The notes below the pieces were generated by a model. That model was not told where the DNA came from, searched no databases, and worked only from the letters and a program-made list of their open reading frames with translations. A stretch of DNA of 64,000 bases, from the NCBI RefSeq assembly GCF_002443255.2, contig NW_019211456.1:19701557-19765556 (forward strand), read 5' to 3'. The DNA is from Varroa destructor. Taxonomy: Eukaryota > Arthropoda > Arachnida > Mesostigmata > Varroidae. Positions 36,771 through 48,774 of this stretch are shown here, piece after piece. The position numbers and the translations under genes were made by a program. Within the stretch, counting starts at the first letter, position 1. Every line of letters begins with the position of its first letter.

Positions 36771-39700
36771 CACTTGGATGCTGGTACAACGCAGAAGGCA
36801 CTCCTAAATGGCAAAGAAACTTGGGTCCTGTGTGGCTGTGAGCACGCATCTTTTAGTTTATACCTAATGTCGGCCGCACCGCGGGTGGGTTGGCAAGCTT
36901 ATACATAGTGGCACTGTGATGGCGTCATTGGCTATGGCCTTCAGGCCGTACCAGCCTTGCTAAGTTAGCGCCAGAAATAGACTGGGACGCAAGATGAATA
37001 GGATATTTTCCGGAACAATTCATAGTGCTCGGTCGTTTTCCCTTCGTAAGCATCTTCCTTTTTGCACAAATAGAATTTCATGCAGCAACGCAAAGCGTTG
37101 CGGTATAAACAACCTTAACAACAAATAAAATATAAGAATCTGTGTAGACGAAAATTATTTTGTAAAAGTTATTGTGTTAAATAGATTATTGTTTTACAGA
37201 CAACTTCTTATACCGTTCAACAGAAATCGATGTCACAATTCTCTTAGCATGCCATTTATTTACTCGACTTCAATACGATGCACTTCAACACAGAAGGAAA
37301 ACTGCCTCTGCCTTTAGCCCCGTCGGAATTGGGATAAGTTATTGTGGCGTAGTCATAAGCTGCCCCAAAATGTAGACTAGTGTTTGAATGAATTTCTTTG
37401 ACTCGCCAACAGAGACATCTTCTCGGATGCACTTCTACAGCAAGTAATATCTGCCATACTTTCTATAGTACCTATGATGCATGGGCGAAACTGCCTACGT
37501 CATTTTCAGAGTTCTCTGTTTAGATTGACCATTAACTTTTTCTTTGCAGTAATTATGAGTTAAGCAACACTGCTACGTCTGACCTTTCTCCTACCCAGGT
37601 CCTACTCAAACAAATCACACACAAAAGACTATATAGTTTAAGCTTACAATAAACAAAAATACCAGTGCCTAATATGCCTAGGAAATGTCAAACTCTAGAA
37701 GACACTAGTGGTTAGGATTTATTTGGGCACTTGCCTCTTTGCACAAAAACGACGGAAGCATCAGAAATTACTTTTCTGCAGTCCTGTTAGATTTTTCCTT
37801 TTAACATGATTTCTATCGTGGGTCTTCCGTTTTGGCTCATAAAAATCGTTCCCGGAAGAGCCCGTCGAACTTGAAATTATCGCTAGCTGACCTAAGACGA
37901 ACCTCGTGCCTTCGCTACGATGAAGCAAGGGTGATCTTGTACAGAAAACAAAATTATTCTTAAAAAATGTGGATTTGGCTGCCAACAGCTCGGAAAAAAT
38001 ATTCAAACTATGACGAAGTTTCCTATACAGACGAATTTCCTCCAAAGGCGATGAGCATATATGTCAATTGCAGAAGAAAATTGTCCTACGTCAGAATTGT
38101 GCCAGTATCGATTTTACATGTGTTGAAAGGATATCTTTCTCTAATACAACTTCCACCTGGTTACGAATTAAAATTTCAAATCAGTGTGATCTCTGATTCA
38201 AAAATCCGATCAAGCACTTTCGTTTAAGTATCAGATAAACTGCTTTGCAGAGCGAATACTTAATATGAAAACATTTCCGTTATTATTCAATACAGCAAGC
38301 TTTAGGACCGGAAAATCAGAGCCAACGATTACTGCAGGGCACTACAGCAATGAACTGCGACACTTTTTTAAAGTTCCCCAATATATTTTCCTTGCTTCGA
38401 TAGAATGCAGACATAACGGTACTGCTGCAAGTGGTCTTACTAATATTAACTAGTGCGTTAATTACTATGACGCTGATCGCGTTGTTGGTAAAAATGATAC
38501 CGATAAAATATGGGCTTATTTTTTTTCAGAACTATGCTTATTAGAGACACCTGACTGTGTTAACTGTTCCTGATCAACGCCAATTGTGCCAGTCCAATTA
38601 ACATCTGCCATTTACACCAGCCGCGAACGAACCGATAGCGTTGACAGTGTCTTGTTCACGTACTTCGCATCAATCACAAGCAACGTGTGTCACAGTCCGA
38701 GGGCTTTATCCAGTGTCATGCCTCGTAGCTTGATGTAGACATAAATAAATGTGACAGAATTCGATGTATTACCCCCCATGGGCAACGCTGCAAGTAAAGA
38801 ACTTCTATTACATTACATAGCCAACTGCTATTAGACCATGAATATAAGTTTTTTCTTGGTAGTATTATGTGTATACTTGCGAAGTTTCATCCCTGTATCT
38901 AAAGGTCGCGCCTTTTCACACGGTTGCATGGTAAAAATGCCAAAAAATCGTTTTGTTGTATCTAGGATCTGGGACTATAGCTCAAGATGTATCTTGACTG
39001 CTAATGAGGCTAATACTCAGTAGTACACTACATTCAGTGACGTCTGTGTTGTTGAGGAAAGTTTTTTCGAAGCGCTACGTAATGGGTCCGACTCAAAATT
39101 GAAACACAAGGTCTCATCTAGTTAACGTGAAAGCAAAAGCTTGTGATAGCTTTTTATAAAGAGTCGGTATGATTAATTTCACGCCAAGTAGATAATCTCT
39201 ATTTTCGTGTCGGATACAATGTGTAGGTAAAGAATCCTTATCTCATAGGAATTCATAAGCGGGGAAACAATCGCACTCGATCAAATAGTCTCAACGCGCC
39301 ATTATAGCTGCACGTAGAACCTACGACATCGCTCCTCCCCACTCGCTCTACGAGCAACGCCTTCAAGAGCAAAAAATGTTCACACAGCAGAACCGGGCTC
39401 ACGATTTCGCTATCCCGACGGCATATGCCCATACTTTATGTAAATTGTGTACAAATCCCGTAGATGTGGTATTTTTATTGCCTCAATAACGACAGCTCCG
39501 TTAACGGCAACTCCACGGTCTCCCATTCTGCTCCTGCGAATTTCTAAAAGGGTTTCAGGCAAAAAAAAAAAGGTGATCACTTCGGATTGTGCCTAGAGGC
39601 GAGACCTTTCTTAATTTTGCATTAGTATATTATAGGCACTATGTACAATGTTTAGTTCAATGGAAAGAAGACAATTATACTTAGGAAGCGTTGAAGTACC

Positions 39701-41606
39701 TTCTTTTTGGACCTGAAATGGTCACGCGACTTACAAGTACGTGACGGTAACGTTTGTCTATTTGTATTATGTTGAACCAAATTAACTAAACCTCAATTCG
39801 ATCAAATTATTTTAAACAAATAGTTACATATTATTATTGTTACAATAGGACTTAGAAGAATTTGCACTCTAGGGGCTATGAAACAATTACCATAGCCATA
39901 TGTACCAGGAATATTGTAAGTCCGGAACAAGTAAGGAATATTAGTACACATTGTTCGTAAAGCTTGTAAAACTAATGATCATCCTATCTAGAGTTATCTC
40001 GAATACTATCTGATAAATCAATGTTTGCTTGGTATTTAAAACGCTATGCTAATTGTTAACAAGCTACCGCAAAGGTCCATAAACGTACCTTACTTTGCGT
40101 ACACTTAACCGAGCCTCCATTATGTTGGCTGTGCCCGTAATAGCACTAAGATGTCTTCCTAAGTTAATGCCTTAAGGTATATGGTCCTAAATAGGAACAG
40201 CGTCTCCGCATGTCGATAATGTCCGAATTTAACTACTAGTAATGGACGCTCTATTTGAACTAGTCACTGATCGAGTCGCCGGTCAGTTGTTCAACGTCCC
40301 GCCGTTGAAAACAATACAAGAACATGTTACCTCGGGCGGAAATGCAAAATAGATGTTGCCCGCTAACTAAATCATCTGGATTTTCTTCGGACCGGCGAAC
40401 AATGGAAAACTGCAAATAGGATTTAAAGGTTGTGCCTTTGGTACCCGGAACAGACAATAATATACACGTCCGCTGCTAAGAAGGTGTCCTTTTAAATGCT
40501 AATGGAGATATGCCGTACTCCTAATTGAAATATTCGCTAGGCACGTAGAACAAAATTACAAGTCTTATTTGCCTTAAAAACGAAACATTAACGATGGAGT
40601 ACGAGATATCCGTACATAAATCTGTCCAATAAGAAGACGGATAGATAGCTGGAAAGTATAGAAAAAAGAGGCTCCAAAGGATTCCGAATATTTAACCACA
40701 GCGTTCCCATAGGCCTGACGGCCGGTGGCTGGTAACCGCTATATTTAGTTCAAAATTAAGCGAACAGAGCACCACGGCTGAGTAAGCTAAACGAAGGTAA
40801 ATACAATGAGTAAAATCGTTTGGGCCTTTCAGATGGATTCACTACCAAGGCTTCTTCTATTAAACTGGAACTTCATTTACAAACATTGTAAGTAGGCTCT
40901 GTATGTGTTCGTCATAGCAGAGACCGAGATACGAAAGTATTGACCTGTTTAATTGTAAATTTGTTTGATGCTGAAGCATTCTGAAGCCAGACTAACCGTC
41001 TTTAAGAGAACGACGCCATCTTTTCTTTTTTATTTTGGAGCAAAAATTTGTACCATTTGAAATAAATACGTTATAGGGCGACTTTTTTTTTGCATGGATG
41101 GCATGGATGTTCTGAAAATATTGACAATCCGATTTTCCACTTTATACAGTGATGTCACACACTATTTTTTCAACTCGAACGAGTTTTTGGGAGGCAGACA
41201 GGGTAAGGTCCAAGCAGCACTTGTAGAAGGCTCGTATATGTGGCTTGCTTAGCCTAAGAGTTCAGTAACTAACAGGTGGTCGTCCTTTGTCCGATTGTTT
41301 TAAAATTTGCATAGGTAAAACTGAAATTGCACTATTAAAAGCTGTCTTTGCCTATTTCACCTGCGTCGTATGCATGAACAGTATTTTTGAGCCAGGTGTC
41401 AATATCACTTTTTTGTGGCTTTCAACAACTGGCAAATAACCTTCATTATACCTTTACATATGCATAGAATCATAATTTATAATGATGCAGTCAGCAATGG
41501 TTTTAAAAATTTAAAAAAAATTTAGCTTTTTTTTCTTTGACGATGGCACATTTTTCGATTCAGATTAGAACAAGTGAACTACGCAAGCATAATCACTTCA
41601 ATATAA

Positions 41607-41698
41607 CAGGGTTAAATTAAATAAATATTTTTTTTTATTTATCTATTTAAATAATAAATAAATATATAATTGAAAAAAAAATATTATAAAAAAATAAG
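41607..41698. repeat. Extreme A+T block with fold-back potential
   Basis: About 90 bases almost devoid of G and C, made of AAAT/TTTA strings. It includes TTATTTAT followed by its perfect complement ATAAATAA after an 11-base spacer. No coding or known element signature is present. Confidence 0.7.
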
Positions 41699-41972
41699 AT
41701 GCTAGAAGAAACAGAAATGGTACTATTTACGTGCATTTCGAAAGCGGTATCTCCGACCTTGCCCTATATGACACTATGGAATGGTGTAACTCAAGATACA
41801 TTGCTTCGGATAAGCAATTCGTGATTCCATCAATATACAGTTGAATACAGGCCGACGGCTCGATAGGCAGCTCGTATAGACAAACGCTATCAAAAACAAT
41901 CATTCTCATTTCGCAAAATTTTCGTTCATGGAAAATCACACAGCGCTCATATATCGTAGCCTTTTTTTAATG

Positions 41973-41992
41973 TTTTTTTTTTTTTTTTTTTT
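41973..41992 (+). repeat. T20 homopolymer
   Basis: Twenty consecutive T. Read on the minus strand it is A20, which could be a poly(A) tail of an inserted retrocopy, but the sequence upstream of that tail (plus-strand positions above 41992) shows no recognisable gene. On the minus strand it also yields the Lys-rich end of a 75-codon frame. Confidence 0.9.
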
Positions 41993-42919
41993 AACACAGT
42001 ATACTTAGATCCAATAGATATTATGCATCCGGACACAAGATATATGATTTGCACAAGCGCCAGCGTCAGCCGTACGACGACCATATCACTGGACTCTGAC
42101 AACGCCATTGAATAGCCATGCTGGCTTCTTAACGACGCGAACAGGCAGGAGCGGCATTTTGCAGACTTTCGCATAAGAGCGCATAGCAGATTCGAAAATT
42201 GCTACTTTCGGAGAAATATAACGGTAAATGTTTTGTTGTTATATAATATGACAGCATTATCGACCGCTGTTTCAAAGCCAGGTTGTAAAGAATTAATGTG
42301 TGTTCCGTTGTCCTCGTTTTTATTAGACACACAATTGACTGTTTTTGGTGTGTATTTTAGATATATTCTATTCTACTATTAGTTCTTAGTTCGGTTAAAA
42401 TGGCAAGTTCGGAAACCAAAGACCGATAACAAAGGTACTGCCAGCACGCCCATTCCATTAGTATTTTAGTGCAATAAAATCAATAGTACCACGAAAAACA
42501 TGCAAGGCGTGTACTAACTGATGGATAAATCTTAAAATTTCGGCATACGACAATAGCTATTTAAAAGGTTGAACTAATTTCAATACCTTTAACCTACAGG
42601 TTAATAATCTCTAACAAGTTATATACTGTTTACAATATTGAACTTTAGCGCAAACATGTTGCGTATTTCTTCCAACACTCAAGTACCTGATCAACTTGAA
42701 TAAACATTCTATAATTGACTGTCTGAGGGTTCCGTTAGTCGGATAAGTCAGGTGAACCACTAACATTGTTTGTCGTAGTTCACGTCTCTTGCAAGAAAAC
42801 AGATGCTGCGTGTACTTCAGAAACTTACTGACAAAAATTAATTAGGTTTTCTGGAACTTCTCAGTTCGCAATGGCCCATTGCTACAACAGGCCACTCCTT
42901 AATAACCTAGCTGATTGTT

Positions 42920-43243
42920 TTGTGGGACCCGTTTAAGCAAACGGAATCTAGAATTTCGTTCTTGCTTTTCAGAGCAAAATTCGTTGATGCGTTGAAAGAT
43001 ATCGATGCAGAGCTGAAAAGCGTTGCTATGAAATGTTATCACCGATACTCGGAGATAACGAATTATGTTTCATCTATTTGTTTCTTTCCTAACCGCGTCA
43101 GTTTTTATATGGTACATCGAAAGGCAATAAACTCCTTCGTATTACACAGGTACAGCCAGCACAGAAAGAAATGTAAATCGAAGTTACTGTTGTGCGTCAC
43201 ACAAGTAATTATGAGTCTTGGTATAGAGGCTAATCCGGATTAG
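42920..43243 (+). other. Unassigned 107-codon open frame
   Basis: The frame opens with TTG and has no ATG until mid-way, so if real it would be an internal exon. The translation is Lys/Arg-rich and ends GIEANPD just before TAG. That ending faintly recalls the GDxExNPGP signature of some non-LTR retroelements but lacks the required NPGP. Confidence 0.12.
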
Positions 43244-45922
43244 ATTCAGGGCTGATATTATCCACATATGCTTGTCTGAACACACAGATTACCATTTCAG
43301 TAGTGGAACGGGCAACCCAAGCTCAGCGAAGCACCCCTTTGTTGATGATCATCGTCGCTATCGTCGCTTTATCAAGTGCACGGGGAACCGGATCAGAACA
43401 TCCTATAGAGATTGCTCTTGCGCCCGCCTTGTTTTATTAGGTAGTAGGAGTTGCTTCGCAAAGGCCAGGGCCGTCTAACGTATCAATGGTTATATTTGTC
43501 CTTATTCGTGTAGTAGAATGTCCGTAATTCTCTTCGTTCCACGGAAGAGGTACCTACGTGTTGTCGATGCTTATTTGCCTGTATGAGTACGGCTCTACTA
43601 ATAGGGTCCTACAACATAATAGGCTATAATGCATCATTTAATTATGTCCCGTAGTAGTCATTATAGCTGCGTACTCGCCATGTACGAATAGTAAGCCGTG
43701 CATGACGCACCACCAAACGCAGACTAATAGGTATCGTTATGCCCTTGACAATAGTTGCCCGTCACAATTAACACGTATGTCATAGGGCACTCCAGGGGCA
43801 ACGTCACCGTGAAGTTTCACATACATCAACTAATTATCACTAGCGCATGTCTACAATTCCCCGAGAAAAGCTCATGATTTACAAGCAAAATTAACAACGT
43901 TTAGGAACTACGCTTTAAACAAATCAATAAGTCCCAGGTAAGTTCGGCGAAAGAAGAGGAATATGAAATGTACTATCTAACGTGTTTATATAACCTCTTA
44001 TGGCAACATTCTCTGAAAGTGCGCAACAATTTTTTTACAGCAGGATCGATCAACCCAAATAGGACACAGACAAACTGTGTGTGCCTGCTAAAGATACATT
44101 CAATCAAGTTGGACCAAATCTATTTTCCCTTTGCAGCGATATCGTATCGGGCAACGAATCAGGAACTAATACGACTCGGCTATTTAGCGTGACAGCTAAG
44201 TAGGTCGTCCGGCTTACTAGCAGCATGGTTGCTGTTGTGGACATCTTGCGGAAGAGCACTGCTCTTGGAAGATTCAACACAACCTGTGTGATTTCAGCGC
44301 CCTGCAAAAGCATTATGCAGAAATTCCGTTAAAGCAATTAGTCAACGTCTTTATAACTACGTGGTACTGTGGTAAGTATTTTTATATACGTAGATAGTAA
44401 TCTATGATAACAGGAGAAGTACAAATACATCTTCAAGATGTGTTTCACTGCAGCCGATTTCGATAGATCACACATAGGGCTTTTTAACAATAAAAATCAA
44501 ATAAAAAATAAAAAGGGCAATTAAATTAAGAAGATGAAATACGCAGTTTTTTTATTGACCTAGATAAAAAAAATAAATGAAAATAAATAGGGCTTCGTGC
44601 ACTGTGGGTGGAAAACACCTAGGCTTTTCCATTCAGAATTTGCCTATGTATATATCCTTCGTTGTCTCGCATTCACTACATATGAGATTTCTAAATTTCC
44701 TTTCTCTGTAGGCTCTGAAAGTGCCATTACTTCGGATGCGACGGAAAGCGTTGACCTTCGAGGGCTCGTATCGCCAGAGCTATCGACGACACAAAAATAT
44801 AAGAAACGGAAAAAAATAACGGATTCCGCCATATTCGCCTATCAGTAGGTTACATTTTGTGTGTCTAATATATCAAAAAAATGTATAAGCTATAAATTAG
44901 CATTAAGCCAATAAACTTGCGATATTAGTAATTCATCTTGTTGCTCTATCCCTCGCTATTATTTACGAAGACTGGCATCACTTCGTAAGCAAAAGCTTAC
45001 AGACGATCTGATCGATTCTTGGAAAAACGCCAAAAGATTCTAGGGGCTCATAAATCTCAATTACACAGGAAAGCTATATGCTCTATGAAATCATCACAGA
45101 GTTTTATTATGATACATGTACGTAATTAGATATACAAAAAGAAAAAAATAAATGATTTGAGTACACAAAAATAATTTACCTGTTACGTTGGTCAATCTTT
45201 AACTCCCAAAGGTCACCCTCTCACGGGGAATTGAAAACGGAAATTACATGCACACTTGGTACATGTTTGCACACATTTTATCGTTACTTTCAAATAGTTA
45301 ATAGTTTTGTAGTCTTAGAGCTTGCTCCAGCGTATCGGTATACTCTGAACCTCAGCTTTCTAAGATCCATAGTTAAGCCTCGTCATAGAATTCTATTTCA
45401 CTAAGTATATGTCATTACGTGAAGTATCCTGAATAGTTTTGCTTAATTCAGGCCGGTCCAAAAATTTCAAAACGAAAAAAGGGCAAAGTGTATTACTTGG
45501 ATATCTCGAATCCAATTCGACGTCAGGCTACCTATCTTCCCGTGTGCTGTCGAAACAAAACAAATGTTTTCGTAAAACATATAGCAACATTTGTAGGCTC
45601 TCTTTGGAGTTTTGCAAATATAAATGCACCACCCGAAGACATCTATCAACAACCAACAAGTATACTATAGTGAGAATATTCATATTTTCGCGCTCGTTAT
45701 TATTGCGGTCAAAGGGAATCATTTCTAAATGTAAAAAAACTCGCCATTGAAAGTAATCAGAAAGAACGGCGCAAATCCTGAGATACAGTATCCTTATCAG
45801 TGCGAGCGACGGAGCAATTCTACTATAATTACAAGTCTAATTATACATTAAACGTTCCGCTATATATCATTATTTCTGATTGTGATATCGTCAGAGGCAC
45901 GCTTTCCCAGTGAACTAACTGA

Positions 45923-46906
45923 ACCCATTCCCTGAAACTACTATTACTAACAAAACGAAATAAAACAAACGTGGAATCATACGAGTACGTTTTGGGTGTT
46001 CTCCGGGAGATTTATAAACCTCACTTCTGTGACCTTTGGACACTCAACAATGAACAGTATTTGCAATATTGTTTAATGCCTTTGTTAGATTTGCATCAGC
46101 ATCGAAAAGCACGCGTCTCCATGTACGGTAACTTTGGTAGGCGTAGAAAGGAGCTAACTCTTTCTTTCCTATCCTCGGGCCGCTCGAGACAACTAAGCAG
46201 GGTCCGCTATTTCGAACCTTCAGACCATTTTACTCTACACAGGATACACACAAACCTAAAAAAGCGATGTACTTTGTTCTGTGCTTTTCCTATTGTAGAT
46301 TTATTGCGGACTGATCGCAACTCAATGCCAATGCAACGCCCACTACAACCGGGCCTTGAAAGACCTTGTACCGGCCTTCGATGGCCGATGCAGTGAGGGT
46401 GGTAAGCCTAAATAGCGTGCACGTTGACGACTCGCTAGGGAATCCTGAAGCACAAGGACGCCTGTGCTCGTTTCACTTCCCTGTTGACGCCGTACAGTCC
46501 CAACTATATATGGAATAAAGTAAGAACGGACCCGTTGTGGGCACAGAGACATGGCCTGGGTCCCAATGTGTCCCCCCAACACATCTCATCCGTAATTGCG
46601 CGTCTAGCAGAGTATGTAAAAGCACATTTCAGGGAGGGCAACAAGCCTTACGATGATTTCAAATTCGAAAGAACAAAACAAAAAAGCTTAGGAGATTTCA
46701 CATATATAGACTATGTAATGCTAGTGGGAGAAGTAAAAAGAAAAGTGGCGCATATTAAAATGGTCGAGATAACGATAATTTATATGAGTCATTCAAATAT
46801 GTATGCATCGTTCTATTTTCCTATGCATTGTTTAATTGCTCCGAACATCGTTGGGACTTCGGTAGAATGTTTTGTTACGGATATCTACATGGACCATATG
46901 TAGTCC
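45923..46906 (+). CDS. Two same-frame open runs, possible two-exon gene of unknown function
   Basis: Bases 45923-46393 and 46439-46906 are both open in the same frame (about 157 and 155 codons). They are separated by a 45-base piece holding TGA, two TAA and TAG. A GT-AG intron from GTGAGG (46393) to TACAG (46497) would be 105 bases, a multiple of three. It has a pyrimidine-rich acceptor and would remove every stop while keeping the frame. The donor lacks the usual G before the cut. The first run has no ATG near its 5' edge: GTG at 45971, then ATG at 46073. The protein is basic in its middle and has no domain I recognise. It could also be chance or a decayed gene. Confidence 0.25.
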
Positions 46907-46959
46907 ACAAGTTCGCTACATCCCGGTCTGTTTAAGATGTTCTAGAATACCTTAGCATT

Positions 46960-46976
46960 TTAACAGCTAATTGAAT
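46960..46976 (+). repeat. 17-bp direct repeat, copy 1
   Basis: TTAACAGCTAATTGAAT recurs exactly at 47446-47462. Weak further similarity (CTAGA, then TAGCAT) precedes both copies, with about 24 extra bases in the second, suggesting an old local duplication. Confidence 0.55.
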
Positions 46977-47445
46977 GCCTTCGGCTACTCCCACTGTGCG
47001 AACATTTTTTCAGTCGAGGACTTGCCACCGTTCGAAGGCTCAGAGAGAACAAGTTCTAAGCAGGCCAAGGCAGACTTTCTGGAGTTTGCCCGCGGATCTA
47101 CATTTCGAACAGATTTATAGGATGACATAGTAATCATATGTGTGTTAGGACAAATAAAAAATGGTGAAACCGCAAGAGCCTCTTCGATTTCGCGTGTGGT
47201 TGACAGTATCTTAAGCGGCGACGAAAGGGCACCCTGGCCGCACCATATGTACTAGCTAGCCAGGTACACATCTCAGAGTGCGTTAAATATGCCCTTCTAG
47301 TGCTATCTGCTTCAGAGGGGATTACTTATTCATCATTCAATGGTGGAGGCACACAAAAAATCAACACCGGCTATGCAAAGTGCCAATGGAGTCACATTGT
47401 TGAATTCCTTAACTAGATTTAGCATCCTTTTTAGCACGTACATAC

Positions 47446-47462
47446 TTAACAGCTAATTGAAT
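47446..47462 (+). repeat. 17-bp direct repeat, copy 2
   Basis: Exact copy of the unit at 46960-46976, 486 bases downstream in the same orientation. Confidence 0.55.
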
Positions 47463-48486
47463 ACTAGATCGTTGAGTAGTCGATAATATTTGTTTCTGTT
47501 GCCCATTGACACAACGGATAGGATCGTATATTGAAGTTCGCAGGTACTATTGTAATACTGAACAAATATAATACGGCTATGGTGACCATCTGAGTCAAGC
47601 TGTTTTTGCCATCTTTACCTTTCCCGTTGACCGTTGTCACAATCGTTGACTAACTGGACCACTGCAGCCAAGCTATGCATTGCATTGCGTGTAGAAGCGG
47701 CCATTAACGGAAGAAGTGTGACATTTTCAAAATCCAATCAACGAATTGATAAATAAAATAGCCTCTCGCTAATCCGCTTGCTTTCAATGATCCAGTGAAA
47801 ACACGAATACTACTTAATAATGATACAACTGTTAAGTAATCAGATGTTTTGAAGCAGAGAACGACGATGTAAACGTTTTTAGGAAAAAAAAACGTTCAGA
47901 TTCTATCGGTAATATATTGGAACGCATCGACCTCACTTTGTGTCAGTAAACGGATCTCGCTAGATTCAGCGAGCTAACGTTATCCTTTGGCCCGTTGTAA
48001 TCCTATTTTCTTATAAAGCCACCGTTACCATGCTGTGTCACATATTCAACAATGTTAATATTCATGAAGGCTAACTCTTTAGTCAGCGAAAAATATCGTT
48101 CTCTATTGCTATCGTTGAGAGATCTGCCCTCTAATCTGTGAAACATCGGTGCATGCATTGTCCTTATGAAAACCCCAAAACTCCAACGATAGGAAAGAGG
48201 AAGCATAACGAGGAGCGTGTGCATGAATCTTAGTTCTTGCGCGTTAAGTTCATACTTCGGAAGGCGCGCTTTCTTTTGCTTGATGAATGTGTTAAAGGCT
48301 TCTTAGGTATACAAGAAGTGAAGCGTGAAGTTCCGTCATGACGAAACCATCTCCAGAACAGTGTTTGAAAAAATTTCTATAAAAATACACAGTATAAGCA
48401 TGCCGTAAATACCGTGTCGGCAATAATGGAGGCCTAACGCGTTTACCGATATTGGTACCAAAAACACCTGTGGGTGAATTCAGTGT

Positions 48487-48774
48487 ATGTATAACTACAA
48501 TAATGTATCAATGCCTGAACAGCCAGTAGCAAATATTTATAAAGGGTTGCGGGCTGAAACTCAGATTCGCTGTAGAAATATACCTGCAATTTATAGATTC
48601 GTATTGACTGCTAAACATAACACAAAAATAAACCCAGAAACTGTGTTAGGCCTACTTACGTGTATTACATACGATTCGTATATCGGTCCGCCAATAAGCA
48701 GGCTGCTTGACACACCGTGTATAATTAGCTCTGCTTCATTGAAGACACTCCTAATACGCCTTGTTGCATTATAG
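48487..48774 (+). other. Unassigned 95-codon open frame
   Basis: ATG start, TAG end, with fairly even codon use and no domain that I recognise. Possibly an exon, more likely chance. Confidence 0.1.

Larger units (their letters stand above)
35125..45920. other. No identifiable gene
   Basis: Frames of 60-111 codons on both strands without recognisable products, plus the A+T-rich fold-backs at 36.3 and 41.6 kb and the T20 run. A 9-base tandem pair (GCATGGATG) lies at 41092-41109. Confidence 0.5.

Noticed and set aside
41947..42174. Lys-rich C-terminus of a minus-strand frame
   Set aside because: It is produced by the T20 homopolymer; the frame has no other support.
42920..43243. C-terminal GIEANPD, recalling 2A-like sequences of non-LTR retroelements
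   Set aside because: The essential NPGP is absent and no endonuclease or reverse-transcriptase sequence follows.
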